From Pseudonocardia sp. C8 (GTDB lineage: Bacteria; Actinomycetota; Actinomycetes; Mycobacteriales; Pseudonocardiaceae): a stretch of DNA of 64,000 nucleotides. The translations under genes were made by a program, and so were the position numbers. The stretch is from positions 1,314,001 through 1,378,000 of the forward strand of contig NZ_JACMTR010000002.1 of the NCBI RefSeq assembly GCF_014267175.1. The letters are read 5' to 3'. This document shows, one piece after another, positions 6,843 through 16,892 of this stretch. Below the pieces are notes generated by a model that was not told the origin of the DNA, did not search any database, and saw only the letters and a program-made list of their open reading frames with translations. Each line of letters opens with the position of its first letter. The stretch's first letter is position 1.

Positions 6843-9449
6843 GTGGCCTACCCCGAGCTCCCCGATGACCGCCGGGCCCGCCCCCGGCGGTATCGCGGCG
6901 GCGATGCCCCCGATGGCACCGGCCGGCGGCGGGCCCCCGAGAACCCGCCTGCCGCGGCCCCGGAGCCCGGGGTCGACGACCAGGACTGGCTCCTCGGTGC
7001 CGCGCTGCAGCACGGGGTGCCGGTGCGTGACGACGTCGACGGGACGGCCGAGCCCGAGCCGCGGAGCCTGCGGACCCGGCACGCGCCGTATCCGGACGGC
7101 GAACCGGTCGCCGGCCGCCGGTACCGCAACGGCTTCGACGAGCTGACCGGCGAGCAGCCCGGCCGGCACGGAGCCCGGCGCAACGGTCACGGCAACGGCG
7201 ACCCCGCCGGCGGCCGGCACGGGAGCGGTGCGCACAGCCGCCCGGACGAGGAGCCCGACTCGCTGCGCGCCCGCTATGCCGACCGGCTGCGCGACGCGCG
7301 GCCCTACGAGGCCGACGCGACACCGGGCCGCGGCCGCCGCGCGGCCGCGGCGTGGCCGCCCCCCGGGCGTCCGGGCGGCCACCGCCACGACCCCGCCGGG
7401 AGCCCGCCGCCGGCCGAGGACTCCGGCCGCCACGCCGGCGCCTCCGGGAACGGCTCCGGCCGGCACGGTGCCCGCGCCGGTGATCCCGGACCGTTCGACG
7501 GCCACCTCTACGGTGCGCCCGGCCCGTCCGGGCACGGTCCCTACGGCGGGCCCGACTCGCCCCCGGGCCTCGCCCGGCCCCGCGATCATTCCGGCCGGCC
7601 CGACGTCCCCGGCGGCCAGGGCGCCGACCTGCGACGTCCTCTCGACGCCGGGCGGCCTCGCCGCGCGCGCGGTCCCGAACAGCCCCGCGGGCAGCGCGAC
7701 CCCGAGCTGCCTCGCCGTGCCGTCGAGCCGAACCAGCCTGGTGGGTTCGGCCCGGAACGGCCCGGTCGTGCGCTCGCCCCCGAGCAGCCCGGCCGCGCGC
7801 TCGACCCGGAGCAGCCCCACGGTCCGCGCGACGCCGATCGGTACCGCGGTCCGCGTGATTCCGGGCCGCCGGCCCCGACGTTCGCCCCCGGCCCGCCCGC
7901 CGCGGGTCCCGCACCCGCCGCGGCACCGCCCGTCCCCGGCGACGGTCGCCCGCGCCGCGGCGACCGCCCGGTCGCCGACGGGGTGGCCCCGGACGGCGTC
8001 CCGTACCGCCCGCGCGGCCCGCGGCCTCCGCTCGACGGTGCCCCGGCCGCGTTCGACGCCCCGCGCCACCCCCGCCCACCGCAGGTCCCGTCCGACGGTG
8101 GGCGGGCGTTCGACGGCCCCGGTCCGCAGCACCCGGAGGGGGCGTTCGATGCTGCTCCCACCGCGTTCGGTACGCCCGCACACCCCGGGGGGCCGCAGGC
8201 ACCGCCCGCGGAGCGCTCCCGTGCAGCCGGACCCGCCCCGGACGGCGCGCCACGCGCACCCGGCCCGACGGAGGCCACGGTCGGCGCCCCCGGTGTCGCA
8301 CCGCCGGGACCGGCCGTGGAACCCCGCGGTCGCCCGCCGGCCCCGGGCGGCGACGCCGCCCCCGACGAGGCCCCGGCCGGTGCCGGGACCGTCGACCGCC
8401 GGCGACGGCGCCGCGCCGGCACACCGCCGGCGGTGGAGCCCCCGGGCCCGGACGACGTCCTCGAGGCCCCGCCGGACGAGGAGCTCGAGGCCGACCAGGA
8501 CCCCGCCGACGACCGGCCGGACCCGCGCGAGGGGAAGCGCAGCGGGCCCGTCGGAATCGGCGCGAAGGTCGCGGCGCTCGCCGGACGGCGCACGGGACCG
8601 GACGGCGAGAAGCAGCAGCTCGCGTTCTGGAAGGAGCTGCTGCTCCTCGCCGGCGTGGCGATCCTGCTGACGATCCTGATCCAGACCTTCCTCGCGAAGG
8701 TCTACGTGATCCCGTCCGGGTCGATGGAGACCACGCTGCACGGCTGCACCGGCTGCACCAACGACCGCGTGCTCGTCGACAAGGTCACCTACAACTTCAC
8801 CGACATCGCGCCGGGGGACATCGTCGTGTTCCGCGGAACCGACGGCTGGGCCAGCGAGTCCTACACCGGTGAGGGCACGCAGAACCCCTTCCTGCGCGGG
8901 CTGGAGCTGCTCGGCTCGCTCGTCGGGATCGCCCCGCCGGACGAGAAGGACTTCGTCAAGCGGGTGATCGCCGTCGGGGGGCAGACCGTCGCCTGCTGCG
9001 ACGCGCTGAACCAGGTGATGGTGGACGGCCAGCCCCTGGAGGAGCCGTACGTCTACTACCTGCCCGAGGCGGGACCCGCCCGGCAGATCCCGTTCGGTCC
9101 GGTCACGGTGCCCGAGGGCGAGTACTGGATGATGGGCGACTCGCGGAACAACTCGGCCGACTCGCGGGCGGCCGGGCACGGCCCGATCCCCGAGGAGAAC
9201 ATCATCGGGAAGGTCCGCCTGGTCGTGCTGCCGTTCGACCGGTTCGGCTGGGTGAGCTCCGCCGATCCGCAGACGACGGCGACCGCGGCCGGGACACCGG
9301 GGCTGCCCGCCGGCGTCCCGCTGGCGCTCGGCATCATGGGGACCCTCCCGCTCGCCGCGGCCCGGCGCCGGACGCTCCGGGCCCGGGCCGAGGCCGAGCG
9401 GTTCCTGCCCGTGACGCGCCGCCCCGCGGGGTGGCGCCGGAGAGCCTGA
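6843..9449 (+). CDS. lepB: Signal peptidase I with ~590-residue low-complexity N-terminal extension
   Basis: Type I signal peptidase that removes signal peptides from secreted proteins. The catalytic part is at the C-terminal end: membrane anchor about residues 598-617 ([19 protein letters not shown]), nucleophile S627 in IPSGSME, general base K706 in [10 protein letters not shown] and box [12 protein letters not shown], followed by a second hydrophobic segment near the C terminus. Before this lie about 590 residues rich in Pro, Gly, Arg, Ala and Asp with imperfect PEQP/RG repeats, expected to be disordered and cytoplasmic. Usual actinobacterial LepB is 250-350 aa. GTG 6843 is the most upstream start; the true start could be later, as no strong ribosome site distinguishes it. 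Confidence 0.85.
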   Translation: MAYPELPDDRRARPRRYRGGDAPDGTGRRRAPENPPAAAPEPGVDDQDWLLGAALQHGVPVRDDVDGTAEPEPRSLRTRHAPYPDGEPVAGRRYRNGFDELTGEQPGRHGARRNGHGNGDPAGGRHGSGAHSRPDEEPDSLRARYADRLRDARPYEADATPGRGRRAAAAWPPPGRPGGHRHDPAGSPPPAEDSGRHAGASGNGSGRHGARAGDPGPFDGHLYGAPGPSGHGPYGGPDSPPGLARPRDHSGRPDVPGGQGADLRRPLDAGRPRRARGPEQPRGQRDPELPRRAVEPNQPGGFGPERPGRALAPEQPGRALDPEQPHGPRDADRYRGPRDSGPPAPTFAPGPPAAGPAPAAAPPVPGDGRPRRGDRPVADGVAPDGVPYRPRGPRPPLDGAPAAFDAPRHPRPPQVPSDGGRAFDGPGPQHPEGAFDAAPTAFGTPAHPGGPQAPPAERSRAAGPAPDGAPRAPGPTEATVGAPGVAPPGPAVEPRGRPPAPGGDAAPDEAPAGAGTVDRRRRRRAGTPPAVEPPGPDDVLEAPPDEELEADQDPADDRPDPREGKRSGPVGIGAKVAALAGRRTGPDGEKQQLAFWKELLLLAGVAILLTILIQTFLAKVYVIPSGSMETTLHGCTGCTNDRVLVDKVTYNFTDIAPGDIVVFRGTDGWASESYTGEGTQNPFLRGLELLGSLVGIAPPDEKDFVKRVIAVGGQTVACCDALNQVMVDGQPLEEPYVYYLPEAGPARQIPFGPVTVPEGEYWMMGDSRNNSADSRAAGHGPIPEENIIGKVRLVVLPFDRFGWVSSADPQTTATAAGTPGLPAGVPLALGIMGTLPLAAARRRTLRARAEAERFLPVTRRPAGWRRRA

Positions 9450-9460
9450 CCGGGAGCACC

Positions 9461-10321
9461 GTGCCGGTTTCCCCCGACCGCACCGCGACGCCCCGCCGTA
9501 CCCGTGGCACGCCGGGCACCCGCCGGCGTCCGGTCCGGGTGCTGCCGGACGGGCTCCGGCCGCCCCGCGCGATCGTCCGCGACGCCGGGAGCTGGACCCT
9601 GCAGTCGGTGCTGCAGCGGTACGGCCTCGGGCCGGTCGCCGGTGTCGACGAGGCCGGCCGGGGCGCCAGCGCCGGCCCGCTGGTGGTGGCGTCCTGCGTG
9701 CTGCGCCCGGCCGACGCGAAGGCGCTCGACGGGCTCACCGACTCCAAGCTGCTCACCCCCGCGGCGCGCGAGTACTGGTACGGCCGGATCACGAAGCGGG
9801 CCCTGGACCTCGCGGTGATCGTGATCCCGGCCGCCGAGGTGGACCGGCGCGGCGTGCACGTGGCGAACATCGAGGGCATGCGGCGGGCGGTCGCCGCCCT
9901 CACCACGGCGCCGCCCGGGTACGTGCTCACCGACGGGTTCCGGGTCCGCGGGTTCGGCAGGCCTGCGCTCGCCGTACCGAAGGGGGACCAGGTCGCGGCG
10001 TGCATCGCGGCCGCGTCGGTGCTCGCGAAGGTCACCCGGGACCGGATCATGACCGAGCTGGACGCGGTGCACGGCGAGTACGGGTTCGCCGTCCACAAGG
10101 GCTACAACACCCCGGATCACGATGCGGCACTGCGTGCACACGGACCGTGCCCGGAGCACCGGTTCTCGTTCGCGAACGTCGCCGCGGTGGCCGGGCGCGG
10201 GCTGCCGACCGGTCTGGTCCACAATGAGGCCGTGCCCGAGGACGAGTTCGGCGACGCCGACGAGGTGGAACCGGACCGATGGGAGCCGATGGAGATCGTC
10301 ACAGGAGGAGCGGGCCGGTGA
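9461..10321 (+). CDS. rnhB: Ribonuclease HII
   Basis: Endonuclease that removes ribonucleotides misincorporated in DNA and RNA primers. The DEDD active site starts with [26 protein letters not shown] and YVLTDGFRV follow, and the family signature [26 protein letters not shown] is present. GTG 9461 is preferred over the in-frame GTG 9431, which would overlap lepB by 19 nt, because GGGAG sits 4 nt upstream and the conserved part starts about 50 residues later. A basic 45-residue N-terminal tail remains. Its end overlaps the DUF2469 gene by 4 nt. Confidence 0.95.
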   Translation: MPVSPDRTATPRRTRGTPGTRRRPVRVLPDGLRPPRAIVRDAGSWTLQSVLQRYGLGPVAGVDEAGRGASAGPLVVASCVLRPADAKALDGLTDSKLLTPAAREYWYGRITKRALDLAVIVIPAAEVDRRGVHVANIEGMRRAVAALTTAPPGYVLTDGFRVRGFGRPALAVPKGDQVAACIAAASVLAKVTRDRIMTELDAVHGEYGFAVHKGYNTPDHDAALRAHGPCPEHRFSFANVAAVAGRGLPTGLVHNEAVPEDEFGDADEVEPDRWEPMEIVTGGAGR

Positions 10322-10641
10322 GCGCCGAGGATCTCGAGAAGTACGAGACCGAGATGGAGCTCACGCTCTACAAGGAGTACCGGGACATCGTCGCCCAGTT
10401 CTCCTACGTGGTGGAGACGGAGCGCCGGTTCTACCTGGCCAACTCGGTCGACGTGGCACCCCGGAACGCCGACGGCGAGGTCTACTTCGAGGTGCGCATG
10501 TCGGACGCGTGGGTGTGGGACATGTACCGGCCCGCGCGGTTCGTGAAGAACGTGCGGGTGGTGACGTTCAAGGACGTCAACATCGAGGAGCTGGACACCC
10601 CCGACCTGCGGCTGCCCGACAGCGACGCGTTCCCCGGCTGA
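10318..10641 (+). CDS. DUF2469 family protein
   Basis: 107-aa acidic protein of a family almost confined to actinobacteria, with unknown function. Recognisable by [21 protein letters not shown] at the N terminus and the [12 protein letters not shown] and [16 protein letters not shown] segments. The GTG overlaps the rnhB stop (GTGA at 10318-10321), so the pair is coupled. The same rnhB-DUF2469 neighbourhood occurs in mycobacteria. Cytoplasmic; no catalytic motif seen. Confidence 0.93.
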   Translation: MSAEDLEKYETEMELTLYKEYRDIVAQFSYVVETERRFYLANSVDVAPRNADGEVYFEVRMSDAWVWDMYRPARFVKNVRVVTFKDVNIEELDTPDLRLPDSDAFPG

Positions 10642-10773
10642 TCCTGCCACGGACCACCGACACCGCACCGGGGTCCGGGCCGCGGCCGGCGGTGCCGATC
10701 CCCAAGCGGGGAATCCGTCCACAGGATCCGGATCCGCGGGTCCGGCGGGTCGCCACGGCCCCATCGTGGAGCC

Positions 10774-11136
10774 ATGGCTGCGAAGGACGAGCTCGGCCGC
10801 CGCGGTGAGGACACGGCCGCCGAGTACCTCGAGCGGGAACACGGGATGGTCGTGCTCTCCCGCAACTGGCGGTGCAAGGACGGCGAGCTCGACATCGTCG
10901 CCACCGACCCGGACCGCCGGCTGATCGTCTGCGAGGTGAAGACCCGGTCGGGGACCCGCTACGGCGAACCCGCCGAGTCGATCACGCCGCGCAAGATGCG
11001 CCGGATCCGCGGGCTGACCCGCACCTGGATGGCGGCCCACCACCTCGCCTGGACCGAGGTGCGGTTCGACGTCGTCGCCGTGCTGATGCCACCCGGCGGG
11101 CCGGCCACGCTCACCCACTACCCGGCGGCGTTCTGA
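10774..11136 (+). CDS. YraN/UPF0102 nuclease-fold protein
   Basis: 120-aa member of UPF0102. It shows the restriction-endonuclease-like core: GRRGEDTAAEYLE at the N terminus, GELDIVA, and the catalytic-type EVKTRSG segment. YraN homologues have been proposed to act in DNA handling, sometimes with ComM, but the exact reaction is not settled. The stop and the ATG of the ComM-like gene share a base (TGATG), so the two are tightly coupled. 132 bp without a gene separate it from the DUF2469 gene. Confidence 0.93.
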   Translation: MAAKDELGRRGEDTAAEYLEREHGMVVLSRNWRCKDGELDIVATDPDRRLIVCEVKTRSGTRYGEPAESITPRKMRRIRGLTRTWMAAHHLAWTEVRFDVVAVLMPPGGPATLTHYPAAF

Positions 11137-12650
11137 TGGCCGCCCCGGCCCGGGTCTGGTCGGTCGCCCTGCACGGCGTCGACGGCGTCCCGGTCGAGAT
11201 CGAGGCCGTGATCGGCGGCGGCATCCCCGGCGTGTACCTGCTCGGGCTGCCGGACGCCGCGCTCAACGAGGCGAAGGACCGGGTGCGGTCCGCGATCGTG
11301 CAGTCCGGGCGGACGTGGCCGAACGAACGGATCGTGCTCGCCCTGTCCCCGGCGACGCTGCGCAAGTCCGGCAGCCGGTTCGACGTCGCGCTGGCCTGCG
11401 GTGTGCTCACGGCGACCGGGGCGATCCCGCCCGACCGGCTGAAAGGCACGGCGCTGCTCGGCGAGCTCGCCCTCGACGGGCGGCTCCGCCCGGTGCGCGG
11501 GGTGCTCCCGTGCCTGCTCGCCGCCCGCGCGGCCGGTATGGCCCGCGCGATCGTCCCGCGGGCGACGCTCGCCGAGGCCGGACTCGTCGACGGCCTGGCG
11601 TCGTACGGCGCCGACAGCCTCGCCGAGGTGCTCGACTGGGCCGCAGGCAACCGGACCCTCACCCAGGTCCCGGCGGCCCCCGGTCCCGGCCCGGCCGCCG
11701 ACGTGCCCGAACTGGCCGACGTGATCGGCCAGCACGACGCCCGCCGGGCCCTGGAGATCGCCGCCGCCGGCGGGCACCACCTCCTGATGGTCGGCCCGCC
11801 CGGGACGGGGAAGACGATGCTCGCCCAGCGGATCATCGGGTTGCTCCCCGAGCTGGACCGGGACGAGGCGCTGCAGCTGGCGGCGATCCGTTCGGTCGCG
11901 GGCCGGCTCGGGCGCTCGGCCCCGTTGAGCACGCTGGCGCCGTTCGTCGCCCCGCACCACTCGGCGTCCGCGGCCGCGCTGCTCGGCGGTGGCAGCGGCG
12001 TCGCCCGTCCCGGGGCGGTCTCCCTGGCTCACCGCGGGGTGCTCTTCCTCGACGAGTGCCCGCACTGGCCGGCCTCCATCCTGGACTCGCTCCGCACCCC
12101 GCTGGAGGAGGGCGAGGTCCGGCTGGCGCGAGCGGACGGCACCGTCCGCTACCCGGCACGGTTCCAGCTGGTCCTGGCGGCGAACCCGTGCCCGTGCGCG
12201 CCGCCGATCGACCGGGACTGCACCTGCCGGCCCGACGTGCGCCGCCGCTACATGGCGCGGGTGTCCGGGCCGCTGCTGGACCGGGTCGACCTGCGCGTCA
12301 CGATGGAACCGGTGATCGCGCTGACGGACACCGGGGAGCGCGGTGACGACACCGCCACCGTCCGGCGCCGGGTGCTCGCGGCACGCGCGGCCGCCGAGGC
12401 CCGCTGGTCGCCGCACGGCTGGCGGTGCAACGCCGAGGTGCCCGGCACCGAGCTCCGCGGCCGCTTCCCGCTGCCACCCGACGTGCGGGAACCGTTGGAG
12501 AAACGGCTGCGGGCGGGGGAGCTGAGCGCCCGGGGCGCCGATCGGGCACTCCGGGTCGCCTGGACGCTCGCGGATCTTGCCGGGGCGGACCGGCCCGGCC
12601 GCTCCGACGTCGACGGCGCCCTCTACTTCCGCGACCGGGGTGCGGCATGA
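11136..12650 (+). CDS. comM: ComM/YifB-type Mg-chelatase-like AAA+ ATPase
   Basis: 504-aa helicase-like ATPase. The N-terminal ChlI-like domain carries IEAVIGGGIPGVYLLGLPD; Walker A GPPGTGKT is at residues 220-227, Walker B LFLDE about residue 305, and NPCPC...CTC cysteines precede RVSGPLLDRVDL. ComM is a hexameric branch-migration helicase used in natural transformation in some bacteria. Here it lies between yraN and dprA, overlapping both by 1-4 nt, which supports a DNA-uptake or recombination operon. Whether this organism is transformable is unknown. Confidence 0.95.
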   Translation: MAAPARVWSVALHGVDGVPVEIEAVIGGGIPGVYLLGLPDAALNEAKDRVRSAIVQSGRTWPNERIVLALSPATLRKSGSRFDVALACGVLTATGAIPPDRLKGTALLGELALDGRLRPVRGVLPCLLAARAAGMARAIVPRATLAEAGLVDGLASYGADSLAEVLDWAAGNRTLTQVPAAPGPGPAADVPELADVIGQHDARRALEIAAAGGHHLLMVGPPGTGKTMLAQRIIGLLPELDRDEALQLAAIRSVAGRLGRSAPLSTLAPFVAPHHSASAAALLGGGSGVARPGAVSLAHRGVLFLDECPHWPASILDSLRTPLEEGEVRLARADGTVRYPARFQLVLAANPCPCAPPIDRDCTCRPDVRRRYMARVSGPLLDRVDLRVTMEPVIALTDTGERGDDTATVRRRVLAARAAAEARWSPHGWRCNAEVPGTELRGRFPLPPDVREPLEKRLRAGELSARGADRALRVAWTLADLAGADRPGRSDVDGALYFRDRGAA

Positions 12651-13870
12651 GCGGGCGCGGCGAACCGGCCCGGTCCGGCACCCGCGCGGCGCCCGCCGGC
12701 CCGCCGCCTGCGGTGACGACGCCGAGCGCCCCGGCCGTGCCCGAGGAGATCGTCCGGGCGCGGGCCTACCTGCTGCGCTGCGTCGAGCCGCCGAACCGGC
12801 ACCTGATCGGGCTGGTCGAACGGCACGGGCCGGTCGAGGCCGCGGACCGGGTGCGCCGTGGCGCGGTCCCCGAGGAGCTCCTCGACGCCGTGACCGCCCG
12901 GCGTGGCTCCGACCTGGTCGACGCCGATCTCGACGCCGCCGCGGCGGCCGGGGCCCGGCTGCTGGTACCGGAGGATCCGCAGTGGCCGTGCTGGCCGTTC
13001 GCGGCGTTCGCGACCGCGAAGCGCGCCGACCTGGCCCCACCGGTCGCGCTGTGGGCGCGGGGGCCGGGTGACGTCTCGGCCCTGGCCGACCGGTCGGTGA
13101 CCATCGTCGGATCCCGCGCCGCGACCCGGTACGGCGTGCACACCGCCGTCGAGTTCGCTTCCGCGCTCGCCCGGTGCGGGGTGACGGTGTTCTCCGGCGC
13201 GGCGTTCGGCATCGACGCGGCCGCCCACCGCGGCGCGCTCGCCGTCGGCGCCCCGACGGTCGCCGTGCTCGCCTGCGGCCCGGACCGCGCCTACCCGGCC
13301 TCCCACACGGGCCTGATCGAGCGGATCGCGGCGACCGGGCTGGTCCTGACCGAGTATCCGCCCGGCACCCTCCCGGGCCGGCTGCGCTTCCTGGTCCGGA
13401 ACCGGCTCCTCGCGGCGCTGGGCGCGGGATGCCTGGTCGTCGAGGCGGGCGCACGCAGCGGCACGCGCCGCACGGCGGGGGACTCGACCGCACTCGGCCG
13501 GCCGGTGATGGCGGTACCGGGACCGGTCACGTCGGGGCTGTCGGTCGGGTGCCACGAGCTCGTGCGTTCGCGGCAGGCCGAGCTCGTGGGCCGCCCGGAG
13601 GACGTCCTGGAGATCGTCGGACGGCTGGGTCTCGACCTCGCCGTGCCGCCGGCGGGGGAGCGGCGACCCACCGACGGGCTCGGCCCGCACGCCCAGGCCG
13701 TGCACGACGCACTACCGGCCCGCGCCGCCTGGCCCCCGTCCCGGATCGCCGAGGCCTCCGGTGTGGACCCGGACGCGGTCCGTGCGGCACTCACCGAGCT
13801 GGAGGCGCGCGGGCTCGCCGAGTACCACCAGGGCCTCTGGCAACGTCCGGCGCGCCGGAGCGGTCCTTGA
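12647..13870 (+). CDS. dprA: DNA-processing protein DprA
   Basis: RecA-loading, ssDNA-binding protein, 407 aa. The Rossmann-like core carries [31 protein letters not shown] and [14 protein letters not shown], followed by RFLVRNRL and VEAGARSGT. The usual SGxARGID motif reads SGAAFGID, so one arginine is replaced by phenylalanine. A C-terminal winged-helix DprA domain (residues ~345-400) is present. ATGA overlap with comM. N-terminal 30 residues are Ala/Pro-rich and unlikely to be structured. Confidence 0.94.
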   Translation: MSGRGEPARSGTRAAPAGPPPAVTTPSAPAVPEEIVRARAYLLRCVEPPNRHLIGLVERHGPVEAADRVRRGAVPEELLDAVTARRGSDLVDADLDAAAAAGARLLVPEDPQWPCWPFAAFATAKRADLAPPVALWARGPGDVSALADRSVTIVGSRAATRYGVHTAVEFASALARCGVTVFSGAAFGIDAAAHRGALAVGAPTVAVLACGPDRAYPASHTGLIERIAATGLVLTEYPPGTLPGRLRFLVRNRLLAALGAGCLVVEAGARSGTRRTAGDSTALGRPVMAVPGPVTSGLSVGCHELVRSRQAELVGRPEDVLEIVGRLGLDLAVPPAGERRPTDGLGPHAQAVHDALPARAAWPPSRIAEASGVDPDAVRAALTELEARGLAEYHQGLWQRPARRSGP

Positions 13871-13901
13871 CCGGGCCCGTCGCGCGGCGGACCGTCCCGG
13901 T

Positions 13902-14861
13902 ATGCCGAGCAGCCAGGACCGTGGACGTCGTGTGCCCGGGGGCTCCCGCACGCCCGATACCGGGCCGGCTCCGGACGTCGCGGCCGCGCTCGAGGCCTTC
14001 GCCGAGCACCTGCGCCACGAGCGCGGCCGGTCCCCGCACACGGTGCGCGCGTACCGCTCCGACCTCACCGACCTGCTCCGGGACCTGCCCGGGCTGGGCG
14101 CGCTCGATCTCGACCACCTGCGCCGCCGGCTGTCTGCGACGCACACCGCCGGTGCCGGGCGGGCCACCGTCGCCCGCCGGACGGCGGCCGCGCGGACGTT
14201 CTGCGCCTGGGCGGTCCGCACCGGGCGGCTCGACCGCGACCCGGCCGCCCGCCTCGGTTCGCCACGGTCGGCGGCCGTGCTGCCGGAGGTCCCGTCCGCG
14301 GAGGAGGCCGGCGCCGTGCTGGACGCCGCGATCTCCGGGGCGACCGAGGACCACCCGGAGGCCCTGCGCGACCTGCTGGTCCTGGAGCTGCTCTACGGGA
14401 CCGGTATCCGGGTCGCCGAGCTGTGCGGCCTGGATCTCGACCGGGTCGACGAGCCCGGCCGGACGCTGCGGGTCCGCGGCAAGGGCGACCGGGAGCGGAC
14501 CGTCGTGTTCGGCGTGCCCGCCGCGCGGGCGTTGCGGCGCTGGCTCGAGCGGGGCCGGCCGGCACTGGCGACCCCGGCATCACCGCCGGCGTTGGTGCTC
14601 GGCGTCCGCGGCGGACGCCTCGATCCGCGCGTCGCGCGCATCGTCGTGCACCGCGCGATGCGTGCGGTCCCGGGCGCCACCGACGTCGGCCCGCACGGGC
14701 TCCGGCACGCCGCAGCCACGCACCTGCTCGAGGGAGGCGCCGACCTCCGTTACGTACAGGAGTTGCTCGGTCACGCTACGCTGTCAACGACTCAGCTCTA
14801 CACCCACGTGACCGTTGACCGGCTGAAGGTGGTTCATGATCAGGCCCACCCTCGGGCGTGA
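13902..14861 (+). CDS. xerC: Tyrosine recombinase XerC
   Basis: Site-specific recombinase for chromosome dimer resolution, 319 aa. The N-terminal SAM-like core-binding domain covers about residues 25-110; the catalytic set is complete: R170 (TGIRVAEL), K194 (RGKGDR), H265 and R268 (PHGLRHA), H291 (LGHATLST) and Y300 (TQLYTHV). ATG 13902 is the first reasonable start after dprA. In actinobacteria xerC sits between dprA and the whiG/rpsB region, as here. Its 3' end overlaps the proposed sigma factor start by 26 nt. Confidence 0.95.
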   Translation: MPSSQDRGRRVPGGSRTPDTGPAPDVAAALEAFAEHLRHERGRSPHTVRAYRSDLTDLLRDLPGLGALDLDHLRRRLSATHTAGAGRATVARRTAAARTFCAWAVRTGRLDRDPAARLGSPRSAAVLPEVPSAEEAGAVLDAAISGATEDHPEALRDLLVLELLYGTGIRVAELCGLDLDRVDEPGRTLRVRGKGDRERTVVFGVPAARALRRWLERGRPALATPASPPALVLGVRGGRLDPRVARIVVHRAMRAVPGATDVGPHGLRHAAATHLLEGGADLRYVQELLGHATLSTTQLYTHVTVDRLKVVHDQAHPRA

Positions 14862-15888
14862 GGCGCCCCGCCCGGCGCCCACCCTGTCCGAACCGTTTCC
14901 GGGCAACCTGGCCACGGCCCCCGACCGGGTCGAACGTGGCCGGACGTCCCCGCCGTGCACGGCGGCCGCGGCGTTCCCCGAGGTCCTGACCGGGGCTCCG
15001 GTGCCGGCCCGGACCGCCGCCGTCCGCCGGACGATCGCCCGGACCAGGATCGCGGCCGCACGGATGGCCCTGGTCCCGGTGCCCGATCGGTCCGCGTGCG
15101 ACACGCCCGGAGCGGGCCGGAACCACCTCATCGAGACCGTCGAGCCGGACGCCGCACCGCTGTGGCGGGAGTTCCTCGACGGCCGCGGCACCGATTCCCG
15201 GCGCCGCCTCGTCGAGCATCACACCCCGCTGGTCCGCGGGGTCGGCGCGAAGCTCGCGGTGCGGCTTCCGTCGTCGATCGAGCTGTCGGACCTGATGCAG
15301 GCCGGCATGTTCGGGCTGATGGAGGCCGTCGACCGATTCGACCCCGCCCGGGGCGTCCGGTTCGAGGGCTACGCGGCGGCGCGGATCCGCGGGGCGATGC
15401 TCGACGAACTGCGGTCCCAGGACTGGGTGCCCCGGACGGTCCGGGCCCGGAACCGGGAAGTCGAACGCGCACGCGACGCCGTGCAGTCCCGGACGGGCCG
15501 ACCCGCCTCCGAGCGGGAGCTCGCCGGCGAGCTCGGCATCGGCGTCCGCGAGCTGCGTCAGACGCTCCGGCCCGTGCACCTGGTGAGCGTGGAGGACCTG
15601 GGCGAGGCGACGGTGCAGGGCGCGACCGGGCTGGCCGGATTCGGCGCCGACGACTCCGGTGACCCCGTCCTCGTCGCGGCCCGGCGGGAGACCGGGGACG
15701 AGCTCCGGGCGGCCATCGCGCAGCTCGGTGAGCGGGACCGGACGGTGCTGCGGCTCTACTACCTCGAGAACCACACGCTCGCCGAGATCGGTGCCCTCCT
15801 CGGGGTGACCGAGTCCCGGGTCTGCCAGCTGCACGCCCGGATGATCACGCGGCTGCGCGGCCGGATGGAGCCGGCGCTGGCCGGTTGA
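14836..15888 (+). CDS. FliA/WhiG-family sigma factor
   Basis: Sigma-28-type RNA polymerase sigma factor. Region 2 reads [26 protein letters not shown] followed by [11 protein letters not shown] and [17 protein letters not shown]; region 4 has [29 protein letters not shown], both very like Streptomyces WhiG, which drives spore formation. Homology starts about residue 105. ATG 14836 overlaps xerC by 26 nt; an internal ATG at 15064 would give 274 aa, closer to WhiG (about 280). I keep the longer form because the intervening 200 bases retain strong coding-type G/C at third positions, but the start is uncertain. A sporulation role is inferred from family and from the lack of flagellar genes nearby. 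Confidence 0.9.
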   Translation: MIRPTLGREAPRPAPTLSEPFPGNLATAPDRVERGRTSPPCTAAAAFPEVLTGAPVPARTAAVRRTIARTRIAAARMALVPVPDRSACDTPGAGRNHLIETVEPDAAPLWREFLDGRGTDSRRRLVEHHTPLVRGVGAKLAVRLPSSIELSDLMQAGMFGLMEAVDRFDPARGVRFEGYAAARIRGAMLDELRSQDWVPRTVRARNREVERARDAVQSRTGRPASERELAGELGIGVRELRQTLRPVHLVSVEDLGEATVQGATGLAGFGADDSGDPVLVAARRETGDELRAAIAQLGERDRTVLRLYYLENHTLAEIGALLGVTESRVCQLHARMITRLRGRMEPALAG

Positions 15889-16066
15889 CCCACTGACCCG
15901 ACGGCGTGGCAACCAGTGGCGCCCGCCCGGGGATCACACTGCCGCGAGGTGCAGCGACCCGCTCGGCCGGGCCGAGTGCTCGATGACGGAGGGGCCCACG
16001 CAGGCCGAGGGTCCACGCCGTTCCCAGCACGACCACCGACGACGACTACCGGCCGCGGCAGTGCCG

Positions 16067-16136
16067 GGCTGATCGACGATCGGGCACGGAACGCGGCCAG
16101 ATCTGGCCGCGTTCCATGCCAGACCGTCGATCAGCC
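16067..16136. repeat. 70-bp palindrome with two 35-bp arms
   Basis: Left arm 16067-16101 and right arm 16102-16136 match over 35 positions with three mismatches and no spacer; the centre is GGCCAGATCTGGCC. The outer end of each arm, GGCTGATCGACG, resembles the GCTGATCGACG core of the tandem repeats that start 120 bp further on. It could act as a terminator for the sigma factor gene (178 bp upstream) and for the opposing peptidase transcript, or be part of a repeat-derived element. No T-tract follows. Confidence 0.85.
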
Positions 16137-16256
16137 GCGGGGCCGGGCCGGTGACCTGCACGTTTCCGGCCCGCACCGGCCGGGTCCGTACGGACCGACG
16201 AGGCCGGACGCGCTGACGCTGCGCACCTCTCGCTCAGGTCGGGCGGCTTCTGTGCC

Positions 16257-16691
16257 GATCGACGCGGTGCGCGCCGGCGAGGTGCACGTCTTGGCCGTCT
16301 GTGGGGCGCGTTCGTGCTGATCGACGTGGCGTGCGTCGGCGAGGTGCACGTTCTGGCCGTGGGTGGGGCGGGTTCGTGCTGATCGTCGGGATGTGGGGTC
16401 GTGAGTTGCACGCTTGCGTCGCTGGTCGGGCGGGTTCGTGCTGATCGACGTGGCCGGGGCGCCCGAGTCGCGCGTTCTCGCCGTGGGTCGGGCAGGTTCG
16501 TGTTGATCGACGCGGTGCGCGTCGGCGAGGTGCACGTTCTGGCCGTGGGCGGGGCGGGTTCGTGCTGATCGTCGGGATGCGCGTCGGGCGAGGTGTAGGT
16601 CTTGGCCGTCTGTGGGGCGCGTTCGTGCTGATCGGCGTGGTGCGCGTCGGCAAAGATGCGCCTGCGCCGGACACGGACGGGCTCGTCAGGG
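16257..16691. repeat. Tandem array of 62-bp degenerate repeats (locus A)
   Basis: The word GATCG recurs at 16257, 16319, 16381, 16443, 16505, 16567 and 16630, that is every 62 bp (last step 63). Most units begin TTCGTGCTGATCGACG and carry GTGCACGTTCTGGCC 25 bases after GATCG. Units are 60-85 % alike by eye, so this is an old or rapidly diverging array. The same period and phase recur at 42197-42445. 62 is not divisible by three, so the array cannot encode a repeated peptide. Confidence 0.85.
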
Positions 16692-16892
16692 TCGGCGCCG
16701 CGCCCTCTCGAGTCGCACGGTCCCCGTCCCGCGCGGGGCGAGTTCGTGCCGATCGCCACCCGTTTTCGGCCGCGAGGTGCCGGTTCCCGAACGCGGGAGA
16801 TGGTGCCGCGCCGAGGGACCGGCCGGCGCACCGGCTACCCGGCTCGTCGTCCGAGCCCGACGGTCCGTGTCGACCTCCCCGAACCGCGCGGC

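Larger units (their letters stand above)
15889..16892 (+). other. 1-kb intergenic region without a gene
   Basis: Between the sigma factor and the M23 peptidase. No frame gives a protein I can support: long apparent frames run through a repeat whose 62-bp period is not a multiple of three. It holds a 70-bp palindrome (16067-16136), then seven tandem degenerate repeats (16257-16691). The last 200 bp before the peptidase stop show no recognisable structure. Confidence 0.75.

Noticed and set aside
6766..9179. Long minus-strand and +1 frames over the lepB extension (552, 791 and 480 aa)
   Set aside because: The lepB frame runs without a stop into an intact peptidase domain; the alternatives are Arg-rich shadows. 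I still keep the lepB start as uncertain.
16257..16691. CRISPR array
   Set aside because: Repeats are degenerate along the whole 62-bp unit with no invariant repeat/unique spacer pattern and there are no cas genes.
16046..16831. Minus-strand frame encoding repeated DQHEPAPPTARTCTSP-like peptides
   Set aside because: The underlying DNA repeat has a 62-bp period, not a multiple of three, so each copy would be read in another frame; no ribosome site or conserved product.
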